Below, piece by piece: positions 1-7,802 of a stretch of DNA of 64,000 nucleotides; position 1 is the stretch's first letter; the number at the start of each line of letters is the position of its first letter. The notes beneath the pieces are model-generated. The model was not told where the DNA came from. It saw only the letters and a program-made list of their open reading frames with translations, and searched no databases. Source of the stretch: Prochlorococcus sp. AG-436-C13 (GTDB lineage Bacteria; Cyanobacteriota; Cyanobacteriia; PCC-6307; Cyanobiaceae); NCBI GenBank assembly GCA_003212695.1, contig QCPC01000006.1, positions 1-64,000 on the forward strand. Reading direction: 5' to 3'. A program made the position numbers and the translations under genes.

Positions 1-867
1 GATAGACGAATTGAGCTTGATCTTCCTGATAAAAATGGAAGATTCAAGATTCTATCCTTGCATGCTCTTTCTAAGCCTCTTGAAAATGATGTTGACCTAA
101 ATCATTTAGCCACAAAAACTCAAGGTTTTTCTGGCGCAGAGTTATCTAATTTACTAAATGAGGCAGCAATACTTACTGCAAGGCAAAACAGGACGAAGGT
201 TGGTACAAAACAGTTAGAACAAGCTTTAGATAGAAAATTACTAGGTCTTTCATACAGGTATCCATCATCTATTAAGTCACAGAAAATAATTGCTTACAAC
301 GAGATAGGGACAGCTATGCTTTCATACCTAATACCTTGCTCAGATAATTTTAATAAAATCTCCCTTTTTAGGAATTATAACTCTTTATCTAGGTCTACTT
401 TATTAGTTCCACCCGAAGAATTTGTTGATTTCGGTTTTGCTACAAAGAAATATCTAATGTCTAGATTAATATTATCTATGGGAGCAAGAGCTACAGAGGA
501 ATTGGTTTTTGGACGCTCAGAAATTACACAGTTATCAGCAAATTATTTAACACAAGCAACTTCTATAGCAAAAGAAATGATTGTTAAATATGGCTTTTCT
601 AAACTGAGCTTTAACTTTGATCAGAATAATAATAATAATAACAAACTCTTGTCATCACATTTGCTTAGAATAAAACCCTCCAATGCCAATATTACATATA
701 AAGCAATAGATAAAGAAGTATCTACTCTTTTATTTAAAGCACTAACAATAGCTAAAAATGAATTACGCCCTCACTTACATCTAATCGACAAAATAACTGA
801 TATATTATTAGAAGATGAAGTAATATCAGCCAATCGCTTTAAGAAATTAGTTAAAGGTACAATTTAA
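1..867 (+). CDS. FtsH-family AAA protein, C-terminal part, metalloprotease-dead
   Basis: The gene enters from the left edge and is open from base 1, so the 5' end lies outside the window. The visible part is the end of the AAA module, the alpha-helical lid (GFSGAEL) and the M41 peptidase domain of FtsH, a membrane-anchored hexameric protease. The zinc-binding HEXGH motif reads N-E-I-G-T (codons at 298-312). The later aspartate of the usual SNDL segment reads N-Y-L (Tyr codon at 544-546). All three zinc ligands are therefore replaced while the surrounding fold is recognisable and the frame is intact. I infer a proteolytically inactive FtsH, possibly a regulatory or chaperone-like hexamer subunit. 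An asparagine run near 609-642 is a low-complexity insert. Family call is firm; the role is inferred. Confidence 0.88.
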   Translation, partial: DRRIELDLPDKNGRFKILSLHALSKPLENDVDLNHLATKTQGFSGAELSNLLNEAAILTARQNRTKVGTKQLEQALDRKLLGLSYRYPSSIKSQKIIAYNEIGTAMLSYLIPCSDNFNKISLFRNYNSLSRSTLLVPPEEFVDFGFATKKYLMSRLILSMGARATEELVFGRSEITQLSANYLTQATSIAKEMIVKYGFSKLSFNFDQNNNNNNKLLSSHLLRIKPSNANITYKAIDKEVSTLLFKALTIAKNELRPHLHLIDKITDILLEDEVISANRFKKLVKGTI

Positions 868-875
868 ATTGTGAA

Positions 876-1694
876 ATGAAGCTTGTTCTTGACAATATTC
901 TAAAAACCAAACTTGATTTTTACAGCATAGTTTTTAAGTGTTTATTTGTTATATTTTTATACCAATTAGGCTACTTATTAAATAAGTTAAACTTAAATTC
1001 CCAGTTAGGTATTATCATTTACAAAAATTATAAGTTATATTTTATTTTAGGTTGTATATCTTCATCTGTAATATTGCTGACAGTTGTTAGGTCTTGGTTC
1101 GAAAGATGGACAGTTATTAGTAGAAATAACATTAATTATATCAATTATGAGTTGAAAATCTTAGGCAGTAGAAAATATACTTTCCTACTTATTTCTGTAA
1201 TCATAGTATTGTTTTTAAGTATTAATCTACTCCTAGTATTTAGCAAGATTATTTACCTTGGTATAGGATCTATAAACGGACCATATGTTAACAACCTGAT
1301 CACCACATATAAAGTATTTTGTTCTCATTCAATAATCCCTTTTATATCTTTAATTGTATTCCTAATTGTATCCAAATCGTCTTTATATTTATTCTATATC
1401 AATACGATAATATTTCTCCCTTTAATTAGCTTTAGTTTAATTGAGATAGATAGTATTTATTCTCTTGCTGAAACATTAGGTTATTTATCAGTTGCAGATA
1501 TATACAATATAATTTATACGAACTATATAATAACAACTTTTCTTTGTGCATTGTTAAATTACTTGATATCAGAAAATAGATTTAGCGATGTAAATTGCTC
1601 TATGCCTAATATAAACCAACTTTTTCATCTATTTTCCCTTATCTATATTTTTGCTAGTTATCTTCTATTTATAAAAGCTTTTTCTTTTCAGTAA
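876..1694 (+). CDS. Unknown multi-pass membrane protein
   Basis: A 272-residue very hydrophobic protein that I do not recognise. Apparent membrane segments lie near residues 18-38, 52-70, 100-128, 150-185, 210-230 and 248-268, with few charged residues between them. It starts 8 bases after the stop of the protease-dead FtsH gene on the same strand, so the two are probably co-transcribed and the products may work together in the membrane; that is inference from position only. It ends 15 bases before the convergent peroxiredoxin gene. Composition matches its neighbours, with no sign of recent transfer. Confidence 0.7.
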   Translation: MKLVLDNILKTKLDFYSIVFKCLFVIFLYQLGYLLNKLNLNSQLGIIIYKNYKLYFILGCISSSVILLTVVRSWFERWTVISRNNINYINYELKILGSRKYTFLLISVIIVLFLSINLLLVFSKIIYLGIGSINGPYVNNLITTYKVFCSHSIIPFISLIVFLIVSKSSLYLFYINTIIFLPLISFSLIEIDSIYSLAETLGYLSVADIYNIIYTNYIITTFLCALLNYLISENRFSDVNCSMPNINQLFHLFSLIYIFASYLLFIKAFSFQ

Positions 1695-1709
1695 TCGTTA
1701 ATACTACTT

Positions 1710-2303
1710 TTATAAACTAGCAAAATATTCTTTGCTTCCTTTTGGATCTTCCAGCATTGTTTTATCTCCTGGTGTCCAGTTGGCAGGACATACCTGATCT
1801 GGATTAGAGGCTACATATTGATATCCTTGTAGAACTCGTAAGATTTCTTCTACATTTCGTCCTACAGGAGCTTTGTTTACTGTGCTATGCATGATTACTC
1901 CATCAGGATTAATCAGGAAAAGTCCTCTATCCGCTTCTCCATCATCATTTAGAACATTGTAGGCTGTAGCTATCTCCCTTTTGAGGTCTGATACCAAGGG
2001 ATAATTTATATCTCCAATGCCACCTCTATTTCTTGGGGTTTGTATCCAGGCTAGATGGCAATGCTTACTATCAACTGAGACCCCTAATACTTCTGTATTT
2101 TTGCTTGAGAAGTCCGAATATCTATCACTGAAAGCTGTTATTTCAGTTGGACATACAAAAGTAAAATCTAGAGGATAAAAGAATAAGACAACCCATTTGC
2201 CTCTATAGCCAGTTAAAGAAATCTCTTTGAATTCTTGATCTACAACTGCTTCAGCAGTGAAGTTTGGTGCCTGCTGACCAACTCTTAAACATCCTTCAGT
2301 CAT
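1710..2303 (-). CDS. 2-Cys peroxiredoxin
   Basis: Thiol peroxidase that reduces hydrogen peroxide and alkyl hydroperoxides in the cytoplasm using thioredoxin-type donors. The 197-residue length is normal for a typical 2-Cys peroxiredoxin. The peroxidatic cysteine is C51 in FTFVCPTE and the resolving cysteine is C172 in VCPANW. A GGIG loop and a C-terminal YF pair are also present, which in this family go with sensitivity to overoxidation. The gene is monocistronic and faces the membrane-protein gene tail to tail. Confidence 0.96.
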   Translation of the reverse strand: MTEGCLRVGQQAPNFTAEAVVDQEFKEISLTGYRGKWVVLFFYPLDFTFVCPTEITAFSDRYSDFSSKNTEVLGVSVDSKHCHLAWIQTPRNRGGIGDINYPLVSDLKREIATAYNVLNDDGEADRGLFLINPDGVIMHSTVNKAPVGRNVEEILRVLQGYQYVASNPDQVCPANWTPGDKTMLEDPKGSKEYFASL

Positions 2304-2647
2304 AATTTAATTAAGCATTGATGATCGATTTATGTGGCTTGCTTGTTGATACAAACCGTTTTCAATGTAACATGATTAGAGGAGTTGTGATCTTCAACTT
2401 CTTTATTTCAAAATCTCCTAATAAGCATGCAGAATTCAAAGTGGGATATGACTATTCTAAAAAAATTTAATTCTACATCTCATAATAAAATACTTACATT
2501 CTTGAAAAATGAACTAATAAGACATCCAATGATAAGGAATGACAATAAATCTCAAAAAAAATAATTCTTTTTCAGTTGAAACTATAGATATATAAATTAA
2601 ATTATAAAATTTGATTTAAGAGCATACTACTCAAATTGGTAAAGAAA
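2304..2647. other. Non-coding gap upstream of peroxiredoxin
   Basis: About 344 AT-rich bases between the peroxiredoxin start and a tRNA gene. It should contain the peroxiredoxin promoter on the minus strand, but I could not identify clear -35 and -10 boxes. A 44-codon open frame on the plus strand (2372-2506) has no recognisable features and is probably chance. Confidence 0.5.
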
Positions 2648-2721
2648 TGTCAGTGGAGAGACTTGAACTCTCGACCTCAGCGTTATGAATGCTGTGCTCT
2701 AACCGGCTGAGCTACACTGAC
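2648..2721 (-). tRNA. tRNA with CAT anticodon (elongator Met, or Ile2)
   Basis: A 74-base cloverleaf reads on the minus strand: 7-bp acceptor GTCAGTG/CACTGAC, D arm GCTC/GAGC, anticodon loop TTCATAA, 5-base variable loop, T arm GAGAG/CTCTC and discriminator A. Pairing of base 1 with base 72 excludes initiator tRNA-Met. A CAT anticodon leaves elongator tRNA-Met or a lysidine-modified tRNA-Ile; I favour Met. The innermost anticodon-stem pair is an A31-C39 mismatch. CCA is not encoded. Confidence 0.93.
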
Positions 2722-2895
2722 AATGCTTACAATTATAAACTAGTATGGTACAAATAGAAAAAGTCACTTATAATTCAAAATACCTAGCAAATACTTTGCA
2801 AAACATAACTAGATCAATTTAACCTTTATTATAATAAGCTTATTATTCTAATTTAAATATAAATTTTACTACTTTATTAAAAAGCAAGATTCACA

Positions 2896-3441
2896 ATGAG
2901 ACTAAGCATTAAACTTATAAGTAGTACTATAATAATTTCTGCACTGACATATATTCTTTCACCAATATATTGTTTATTATCATTTAATAATGCCTTAAAA
3001 AAAAACGATTTCCAAACATTTGATAGTTATATTGATTTTCATTCACTTAGAAAAGATTTAAAAAGCCAATTCTCTTTATATCTAAATAATAAGACATCCA
3101 ATATTATTTCAGAACAAGAGAATTACAAGTTAAAAATGCTATTAATTAATCCAATTATTGACAATGTCATAGATAAGTCTCTCGACGCTACTATCACACC
3201 AAAAGGTTTAAATAGACTTTTGAATACAGGTTTTATGACCAAGAATCTTACTAGAGAGTCGTCAAGAAATAATAATATTCCCTATAAAGATCCTGAGGTT
3301 AAACATTCTATTTATTATAAGAATATAAATCTATTTGTATTACAGGTGGATTCTAATAAAGATCAGAAAACTATAATTGCAAAATGGAAACGGTACAATT
3401 TCGTACAGTGGAAGTTATATTCAATAAAATTACCGTTATAA
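2896..3441 (+). CDS. DUF2939-like membrane-anchored protein
   Basis: A 181-residue protein with an N-terminal hydrophobic segment (about residues 7-28) acting as signal or anchor, then a soluble, charged domain presumably outside the cytoplasm. The layout, with an early FNNALKKNDFQTFDSYIDF stretch followed by a basic region, resembles the DUF2939 family of small bacterial envelope proteins of unknown function. It sits alone between a tRNA and the convergent trmL gene, 5 bases from the latter. No function can be assigned. Confidence 0.7.
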   Translation: MRLSIKLISSTIIISALTYILSPIYCLLSFNNALKKNDFQTFDSYIDFHSLRKDLKSQFSLYLNNKTSNIISEQENYKLKMLLINPIIDNVIDKSLDATITPKGLNRLLNTGFMTKNLTRESSRNNNIPYKDPEVKHSIYYKNINLFVLQVDSNKDQKTIIAKWKRYNFVQWKLYSIKLPL

Positions 3442-3446
3442 GAAAA

Positions 3447-3917
3447 TTAGATTTTTATCTGATTATATACTGTATAGATAACAATCCCACAAGCGACTGA
3501 TAAATTTAAACTCCTTACACCTTTGTTATTGTTATCTGTATATATTCCTGGCATTTCAATAGTAGACATAATGTTGCATTGGCTTTTGACCCAACCAGGT
3601 AAACCTATGTCTTCTCGACCGAATAGAAGGCAATCATTTTCTTTATATTCAATCTCATTAAGAGGAGCCCCTCCTTGTTTACTAAAGCCAATAATTCGTG
3701 AATTATTAATATCCTCCTTATACTTATTAAAATCTTTATGTAGTTTAAAATCCAAGTGCTGCCAATAATCTAGCCCAGCTCTCTTTAAATATTTGTCTTT
3801 TAAACTAAAACCAAGTGGGCAAATTAAATCTAGCGGTAGGTTATAGGCGAGACATGTTCTTCCAATGTTTCCTGTATTCTGAGGAATTCTAGGTTCAAAT
3901 AGTCCAACTCTAATCAT
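3447..3917 (-). CDS. trmL: tRNA (cytidine/uridine-34-2'-O)-methyltransferase TrmL
   Basis: A SPOUT-class methyltransferase of 156 residues that 2'-O-methylates the wobble base of certain leucine tRNAs. The three SpoU motifs are present: PQNTGNIGRT (residues 12-21), LLFGREDIGLP (97-107) and RSLNLSVA (135-142), which form the knotted S-adenosylmethionine site. The length fits the minimal TrmL/CspR type without an extra RNA-binding domain. It follows cobU by 5 bases on the same strand, so it is probably the last gene of a three-gene operon. Confidence 0.92.
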   Translation of the reverse strand: MIRVGLFEPRIPQNTGNIGRTCLAYNLPLDLICPLGFSLKDKYLKRAGLDYWQHLDFKLHKDFNKYKEDINNSRIIGFSKQGGAPLNEIEYKENDCLLFGREDIGLPGWVKSQCNIMSTIEMPGIYTDNNNKGVRSLNLSVACGIVIYTVYNQIKI

Positions 3918-3922
3918 GTAAA

Positions 3923-4465
3923 TTATATTCTAATGCTATTTTTTGCTATGTTAATAGCTCTTCCATGGACAACTATCCAACTATCTGAACTTATTATATC
4001 TATCTCTTCTGTTAATTGGCCAAGTCTTTCTCTAAATAAATTGCCTATAGATGTGTTAGGTGATACACCCCAGCCAGTCTCCTCTGCAACTATAATTATT
4101 CTTCCCTTGTAATCAACAAGACTACTTATTATGTTATTGCACATATTTCTCCATTCATTAGTAGAGAGATGTAGATTATTAGTTACTAGACCACCTATAG
4201 AGTCTATTAGTAATGTTGATATGCTATCTAAACCGTTTATTACAGACTTTATATCAGTTGATTCTATTAAACCCCAGGTTGAAGGTCTTCTTTCCTTATG
4301 TTTAATAATTCTTTCCGCCCATTGCTTGTCTTTATGAATTTCTAAACTAGTAGCTATATATATTACTTTGTCTGAGTGTGACGCTATCTTTTCAGCCCAG
4401 ACACTTTTACCACTTTTTATAGGTCCAGTTATTAATATAATTTCATTATGATTGTTATTTTGCAC
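3923..4465 (-). CDS. cobU: Adenosylcobinamide kinase/guanylyltransferase CobU
   Basis: Bifunctional enzyme of late cobalamin (pseudocobalamin in picocyanobacteria) assembly: it phosphorylates adenosylcobinamide and transfers GMP to give adenosylcobinamide-GDP. The 180-residue protein has a P-loop GPIKSGKS at residues 14-21 and the HKERRP motif with H56, the expected guanylylated histidine. It lies between a small membrane-protein gene and trmL with gaps of 20 and 5 bases. cobN and B12-dependent metH elsewhere in the window agree with an intact B12 pathway. Confidence 0.94.
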   Translation of the reverse strand: MQNNNHNEIILITGPIKSGKSVWAEKIASHSDKVIYIATSLEIHKDKQWAERIIKHKERRPSTWGLIESTDIKSVINGLDSISTLLIDSIGGLVTNNLHLSTNEWRNMCNNIISSLVDYKGRIIIVAEETGWGVSPNTSIGNLFRERLGQLTEEIDIISSDSWIVVHGRAINIAKNSIRI

Positions 4466-4485
4466 CTTCTATTTAATTATTTTAT

Positions 4486-4797
4486 TTACTTAGAAAAGTA
4501 CATCCAGGTAGCTATAGGAGCTATAATAGCAATAATAAGTACTCCTACAACTAAGGGTATGGCTCTAGATCTCCCTAATTCTTTATTTCTCATTACATTA
4601 AAATTTGGATCTGTAACTGGATTTTGAAGTGTTGTAGGATCCTTAGCTTCATATTTTAAAGTAGCTATAAAATCAGTATCAAACACCATAGTCATATTTG
4701 AAGTATGTTCTTCTAGTGAGTACGCTGGACCTGGAAAAATTAAAAATATTATAAATATTATAGGTAAAAAAACTTTTAAGATGTTCTTTACTATCAC
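4486..4797 (-). CDS. Small membrane protein of unknown function
   Basis: A 103-residue protein that I do not recognise. It begins with a hydrophobic stretch ending in PAYS around residue 27, which looks like a signal peptide. It continues with a polar segment of about 50 residues and ends with one strong membrane helix (about 79-101) followed by a short SK tail. The predicted mature form is a single-pass protein with an extracytoplasmic or lumenal domain, an architecture often seen in small thylakoid proteins. It is first in the apparent operon with cobU and trmL. Confidence 0.72.
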   Translation of the reverse strand: MIVKNILKVFLPIIFIIFLIFPGPAYSLEEHTSNMTMVFDTDFIATLKYEAKDPTTLQNPVTDPNFNVMRNKELGRSRAIPLVVGVLIIAIIAPIATWMYFSK

Positions 4798-4933
4798 TGG
4801 ATTTTTTTAGCTAAATTTATTTTGGCATTATTTAGAATATTTGTCTATTTTCATTAAGCAATTAGACTTACAAAGGTAATAGGCTTTATCTGCCTCTTCT
4901 CCGATTTGATTTTTATTAGATTATCAGGTTCAA

Positions 4934-5545
4934 ATGGTTAATACTTCATCACTAGCTTTTAGTATAGGTTTTATTATGATTGGATTAACATTCATAAATA
5001 GTCTCTCAATAAATGAAGTTACTCCAAGCATACAAAGGGCAGAAATTATCTCAGCTTTGACTTCTGTTTCTATCTTATTAATTGGTTTTCTAGTCAAAAG
5101 AGATAAACCTATATCTACTATAAAAAGCTTATTAGAGGGAAAAGAGGGTTTTACTATTGCTAACGATCTAGATGATCAGATCAAAAATGAATTAGCATGG
5201 GGCTCTCAAATGATTCTATCTAATACATCCACTTCCTCTATTCTAATATACTACGAAGGTAGAGTAATCCTACGCAGAGGTATTATTAATGAGACTTATT
5301 TTGTTCCAGGTAATATATGCAAATCGTCTACTAAGAAATCTACCTATATTTCGTTAGTAAGTACAAAATTTTATCCAGGAAGAACCGAATTTGATCCTAT
5401 AGTAAACAATCTTCCTTCTGTTATTGTTTTTCCTATTATAGATAAAGGCTGGCTCATAATAGGAGGAAGTTCTGAAAGATGCTTTACAAAATCAGATGAA
5501 TTATGGATTAATGGTTGGTCTAAAAAAATAGGATCATTAATATAA
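4934..5545 (+). CDS. Cofactor assembly of complex C subunit B (CCB2/CCB4-like)
   Basis: A 203-residue protein resembling the cyanobacterial and plastid CCB2/CCB4 family (formerly DUF2930), which helps attach the covalent heme c-i to cytochrome b6 of the b6f complex. Two N-terminal membrane helices (about residues 8-25 and 38-56) flank the TPSIQRAE segment that typifies the family; a soluble domain of about 140 residues follows. It is transcribed divergently from the cobU operon and ends one base before lptC on the other strand. The family call rests on pattern memory, so it is likely but not certain. Confidence 0.72.
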   Translation: MVNTSSLAFSIGFIMIGLTFINSLSINEVTPSIQRAEIISALTSVSILLIGFLVKRDKPISTIKSLLEGKEGFTIANDLDDQIKNELAWGSQMILSNTSTSSILIYYEGRVILRRGIINETYFVPGNICKSSTKKSTYISLVSTKFYPGRTEFDPIVNNLPSVIVFPIIDKGWLIIGGSSERCFTKSDELWINGWSKKIGSLI

Positions 5546-5546
5546 T

Positions 5547-6203
5547 TTACTTATACACCTTCAAGTTACTAATAACATTACCTGTATTAGAGTAGAATAA
5601 GAGTTTATTTTTTGCACCATACCAAATAGCACTATCTGCTTTTACACTAACAAATTGTTTCATAGACTTGTCACTGTATTTATATTGATCAATACCATAA
5701 AACTCTATAATATTCTTTTTATAATTATAGTTTGCAGACTTTGATTTAAACGAAGAGCCATTAATAGTAGATTTTATACCTCCATTCATAACAATAATAG
5801 ACTTACTTTTATTCCATTCTAATCTCTGTGTTTCTAATAAAAATTCGTTATTCCTAATAGATTGCATCACTATGTTTTTATCTAAGATTATTTTGTTACC
5901 ATTGTCAACTATAGATGCTATAGCAGAATTTACATTATAGTGGGGCTCATTATTATAATAAAGAATAACTAAGGGATCTATAGCTTTCATATGCTTAGAG
6001 CTTTCTATTATGTATGCCCTATCAGTAACTAACTTAAATTGTTTTTTACCTTCAGAATCTACTTGATCTAGATTTATATTGGTAAATTTAAATGAAGGTT
6101 TTTCTTCAGGCTCTATATTATAATTACAGGCAGACAAATATGATATTGAACATACAATTAACAGGTTTTTAATTAAGGTTAATCGTCCTAACAATATTTT
6201 CAT
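5547..6203 (-). CDS. lptC: LptC-like lipopolysaccharide-export lipoprotein
   Basis: Probable periplasmic component of the Lpt bridge that moves lipopolysaccharide from inner to outer membrane. The chosen ATG at 6203 overlaps the metG stop as ATGA, the compact arrangement of translationally coupled genes; the open frame continues upstream inside metG without support. From this start there is a signal sequence ending in a lipobox-like ISYLSAC, so the mature protein is predicted to be lipid-anchored. The rest is a beta-rich LptC/YrbK-type domain with repeated short strands. Last gene of the rpmG-to-metG cluster. Confidence 0.8.
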   Translation of the reverse strand: MKILLGRLTLIKNLLIVCSISYLSACNYNIEPEEKPSFKFTNINLDQVDSEGKKQFKLVTDRAYIIESSKHMKAIDPLVILYYNNEPHYNVNSAIASIVDNGNKIILDKNIVMQSIRNNEFLLETQRLEWNKSKSIIVMNGGIKSTINGSSFKSKSANYNYKKNIIEFYGIDQYKYSDKSMKQFVSVKADSAIWYGAKNKLLFYSNTGNVISNLKVYK

Positions 6204-7726
6204 TCTATTTTTTGTATAATTGGATGAGGATTTGGCAAGTCTGCTCCCATCAACAATTTTCCCCATTTAAGGTTCTCAGACCAATCGTTTATATGATGTT
6301 CAGTATGTAGTTGCTTTAGAATATTTATACTAAGATTTGGGACTAATGGATTAATTAGTAATGCTATAATGCGACATGTTTCTAAGACATTATATAAATA
6401 AAAGGCTACTAACTCTTTATTAGCATCGTCTTTTACAAGTTGCCATGGAGCAGTTTCATTCAAATATAAATTAGCGGATGATGATAACTTAAGTATAGCT
6501 TGAGAACATTCTCTTAAGTAGAGATCATCATAAAATAATATTACTTCATCTATTGTTATTAGAGAAAGCTCTTTTAGGGAATTATTAGTATCTTTTATAC
6601 TATATTTTGGAACTTTATTATCAAACCATTTTCTGGCCATAGAAGATGTTCGATTTAATAGATTACCTATAGTATTTGCTAGGTTACTATTTACAAGTTC
6701 CTTAAACCTTTTAATCTGAAAATCACCATCATGTCCAAATTTAATATCACTAAGTAAATACCACCTAATTGCATCTTCTCCATAATCTTCTAATAATAAT
6801 TGGGGATCAAGTATATTTCCAAGGGTTTTACCCATTTTTTGACCCTCTCTAGTCAGAAAGCCATGTCCAAATACTTTCTTAGGAATTTCAAGTCCTGCAG
6901 ACATTAACATTGCTGGCCAATAAATAGCATGAAACCTTAGAATATCCTTCCCTATTATATGTACATCTGCGGGCCAACCTAGATTAATTAAGTCATCTAG
7001 CCCTAAGTCTTGATTCTCTGGAATTAGGGCTGATAGATAGCCCAATAGAGCATCAAACCATACATAAAATGTATGACCATTATATCCTGGAACATCTATA
7101 CCCCAATCGACATCTATTCTTGATATTGAGAAGTCTCTTAATCCATTAGAAACAAAGCTTTTAATTTCATTTCTACGTGATATTGGTTGTATGAATGAGT
7201 CATTTGATATAAGTTTTTCTATCTCTTTTTGGTATTTAGAGAGGCAAAAGAAAAGATTCTCTTCATCTCGCCATTCTAATTTTTTTAGATGGATTGGACA
7301 TATAGGTTCTTTATCAGAACCGACTTCTTCTTTATATTCCTCACATCCTACACAGTACCATCCTTGCTGATTGCCTAATCTTACATCCCCTTTTTCTTTT
7401 ACTCTTAAAAAGAATTCTTCAACTATTCTCCTGTGTTTCTTTGAAGTAGTCCTAACAAACTTATCATTACTTATATTCCAATTGTCCCATAAATCTACAT
7501 ATTGGCTAGATATTTTATTGCAATGCTCAGAAGGTGATATTCCCTTTGATATAGCTGTTCTCTGGATTTTTTGACCATGTTCATCTACACCAGTTACAAA
7601 AACAATGTCGTTTCCTTTTAGTCGTAAATATCTAGCATAAGCATCCGCAGCTAATGTCGAGTATGTACTACCTAGATGAGGCTTGTCATTGACATAATAT
7701 AAAGGGGTAGTAATTGATATACTCAA
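6200..7726 (-). CDS. metG: Methionyl-tRNA synthetase
   Basis: Class I aminoacyl-tRNA synthetase charging methionine onto initiator and elongator tRNAs. The HIGH-type motif is HLGS at residues 17-20 and the KMSKS-type motif is KMGKT at 297-301. A single zinc knuckle is formed by C125, C128, C143 and H146, with the CP insertion normal. At 508 residues it lacks the C-terminal tRNA-binding domain found in longer MetRS, as is usual in this group. It overlaps lptC by four bases and follows the RNase II gene by 76 bases. Confidence 0.97.
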   Translation of the reverse strand: MSISITTPLYYVNDKPHLGSTYSTLAADAYARYLRLKGNDIVFVTGVDEHGQKIQRTAISKGISPSEHCNKISSQYVDLWDNWNISNDKFVRTTSKKHRRIVEEFFLRVKEKGDVRLGNQQGWYCVGCEEYKEEVGSDKEPICPIHLKKLEWRDEENLFFCLSKYQKEIEKLISNDSFIQPISRRNEIKSFVSNGLRDFSISRIDVDWGIDVPGYNGHTFYVWFDALLGYLSALIPENQDLGLDDLINLGWPADVHIIGKDILRFHAIYWPAMLMSAGLEIPKKVFGHGFLTREGQKMGKTLGNILDPQLLLEDYGEDAIRWYLLSDIKFGHDGDFQIKRFKELVNSNLANTIGNLLNRTSSMARKWFDNKVPKYSIKDTNNSLKELSLITIDEVILFYDDLYLRECSQAILKLSSSANLYLNETAPWQLVKDDANKELVAFYLYNVLETCRIIALLINPLVPNLSINILKQLHTEHHINDWSENLKWGKLLMGADLPNPHPIIQKIE

Positions 7727-7802
7727 GAATAATAAGCAACAATATAGTTATTCTACATATGAGCAGAGTGATTATCAATTAATAAACAGATATGTGTTTC
7801 TA

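Noticed and set aside
2372-2506. 44-codon open frame between peroxiredoxin and tRNA
   Set aside because: No recognisable motif, no clear ribosome-binding site, and AT-rich DNA often gives such frames by chance.
3523-3768. Open frame opposite trmL (81 residues)
   Set aside because: Lies wholly inside the well-supported trmL gene on the other strand; no family features.
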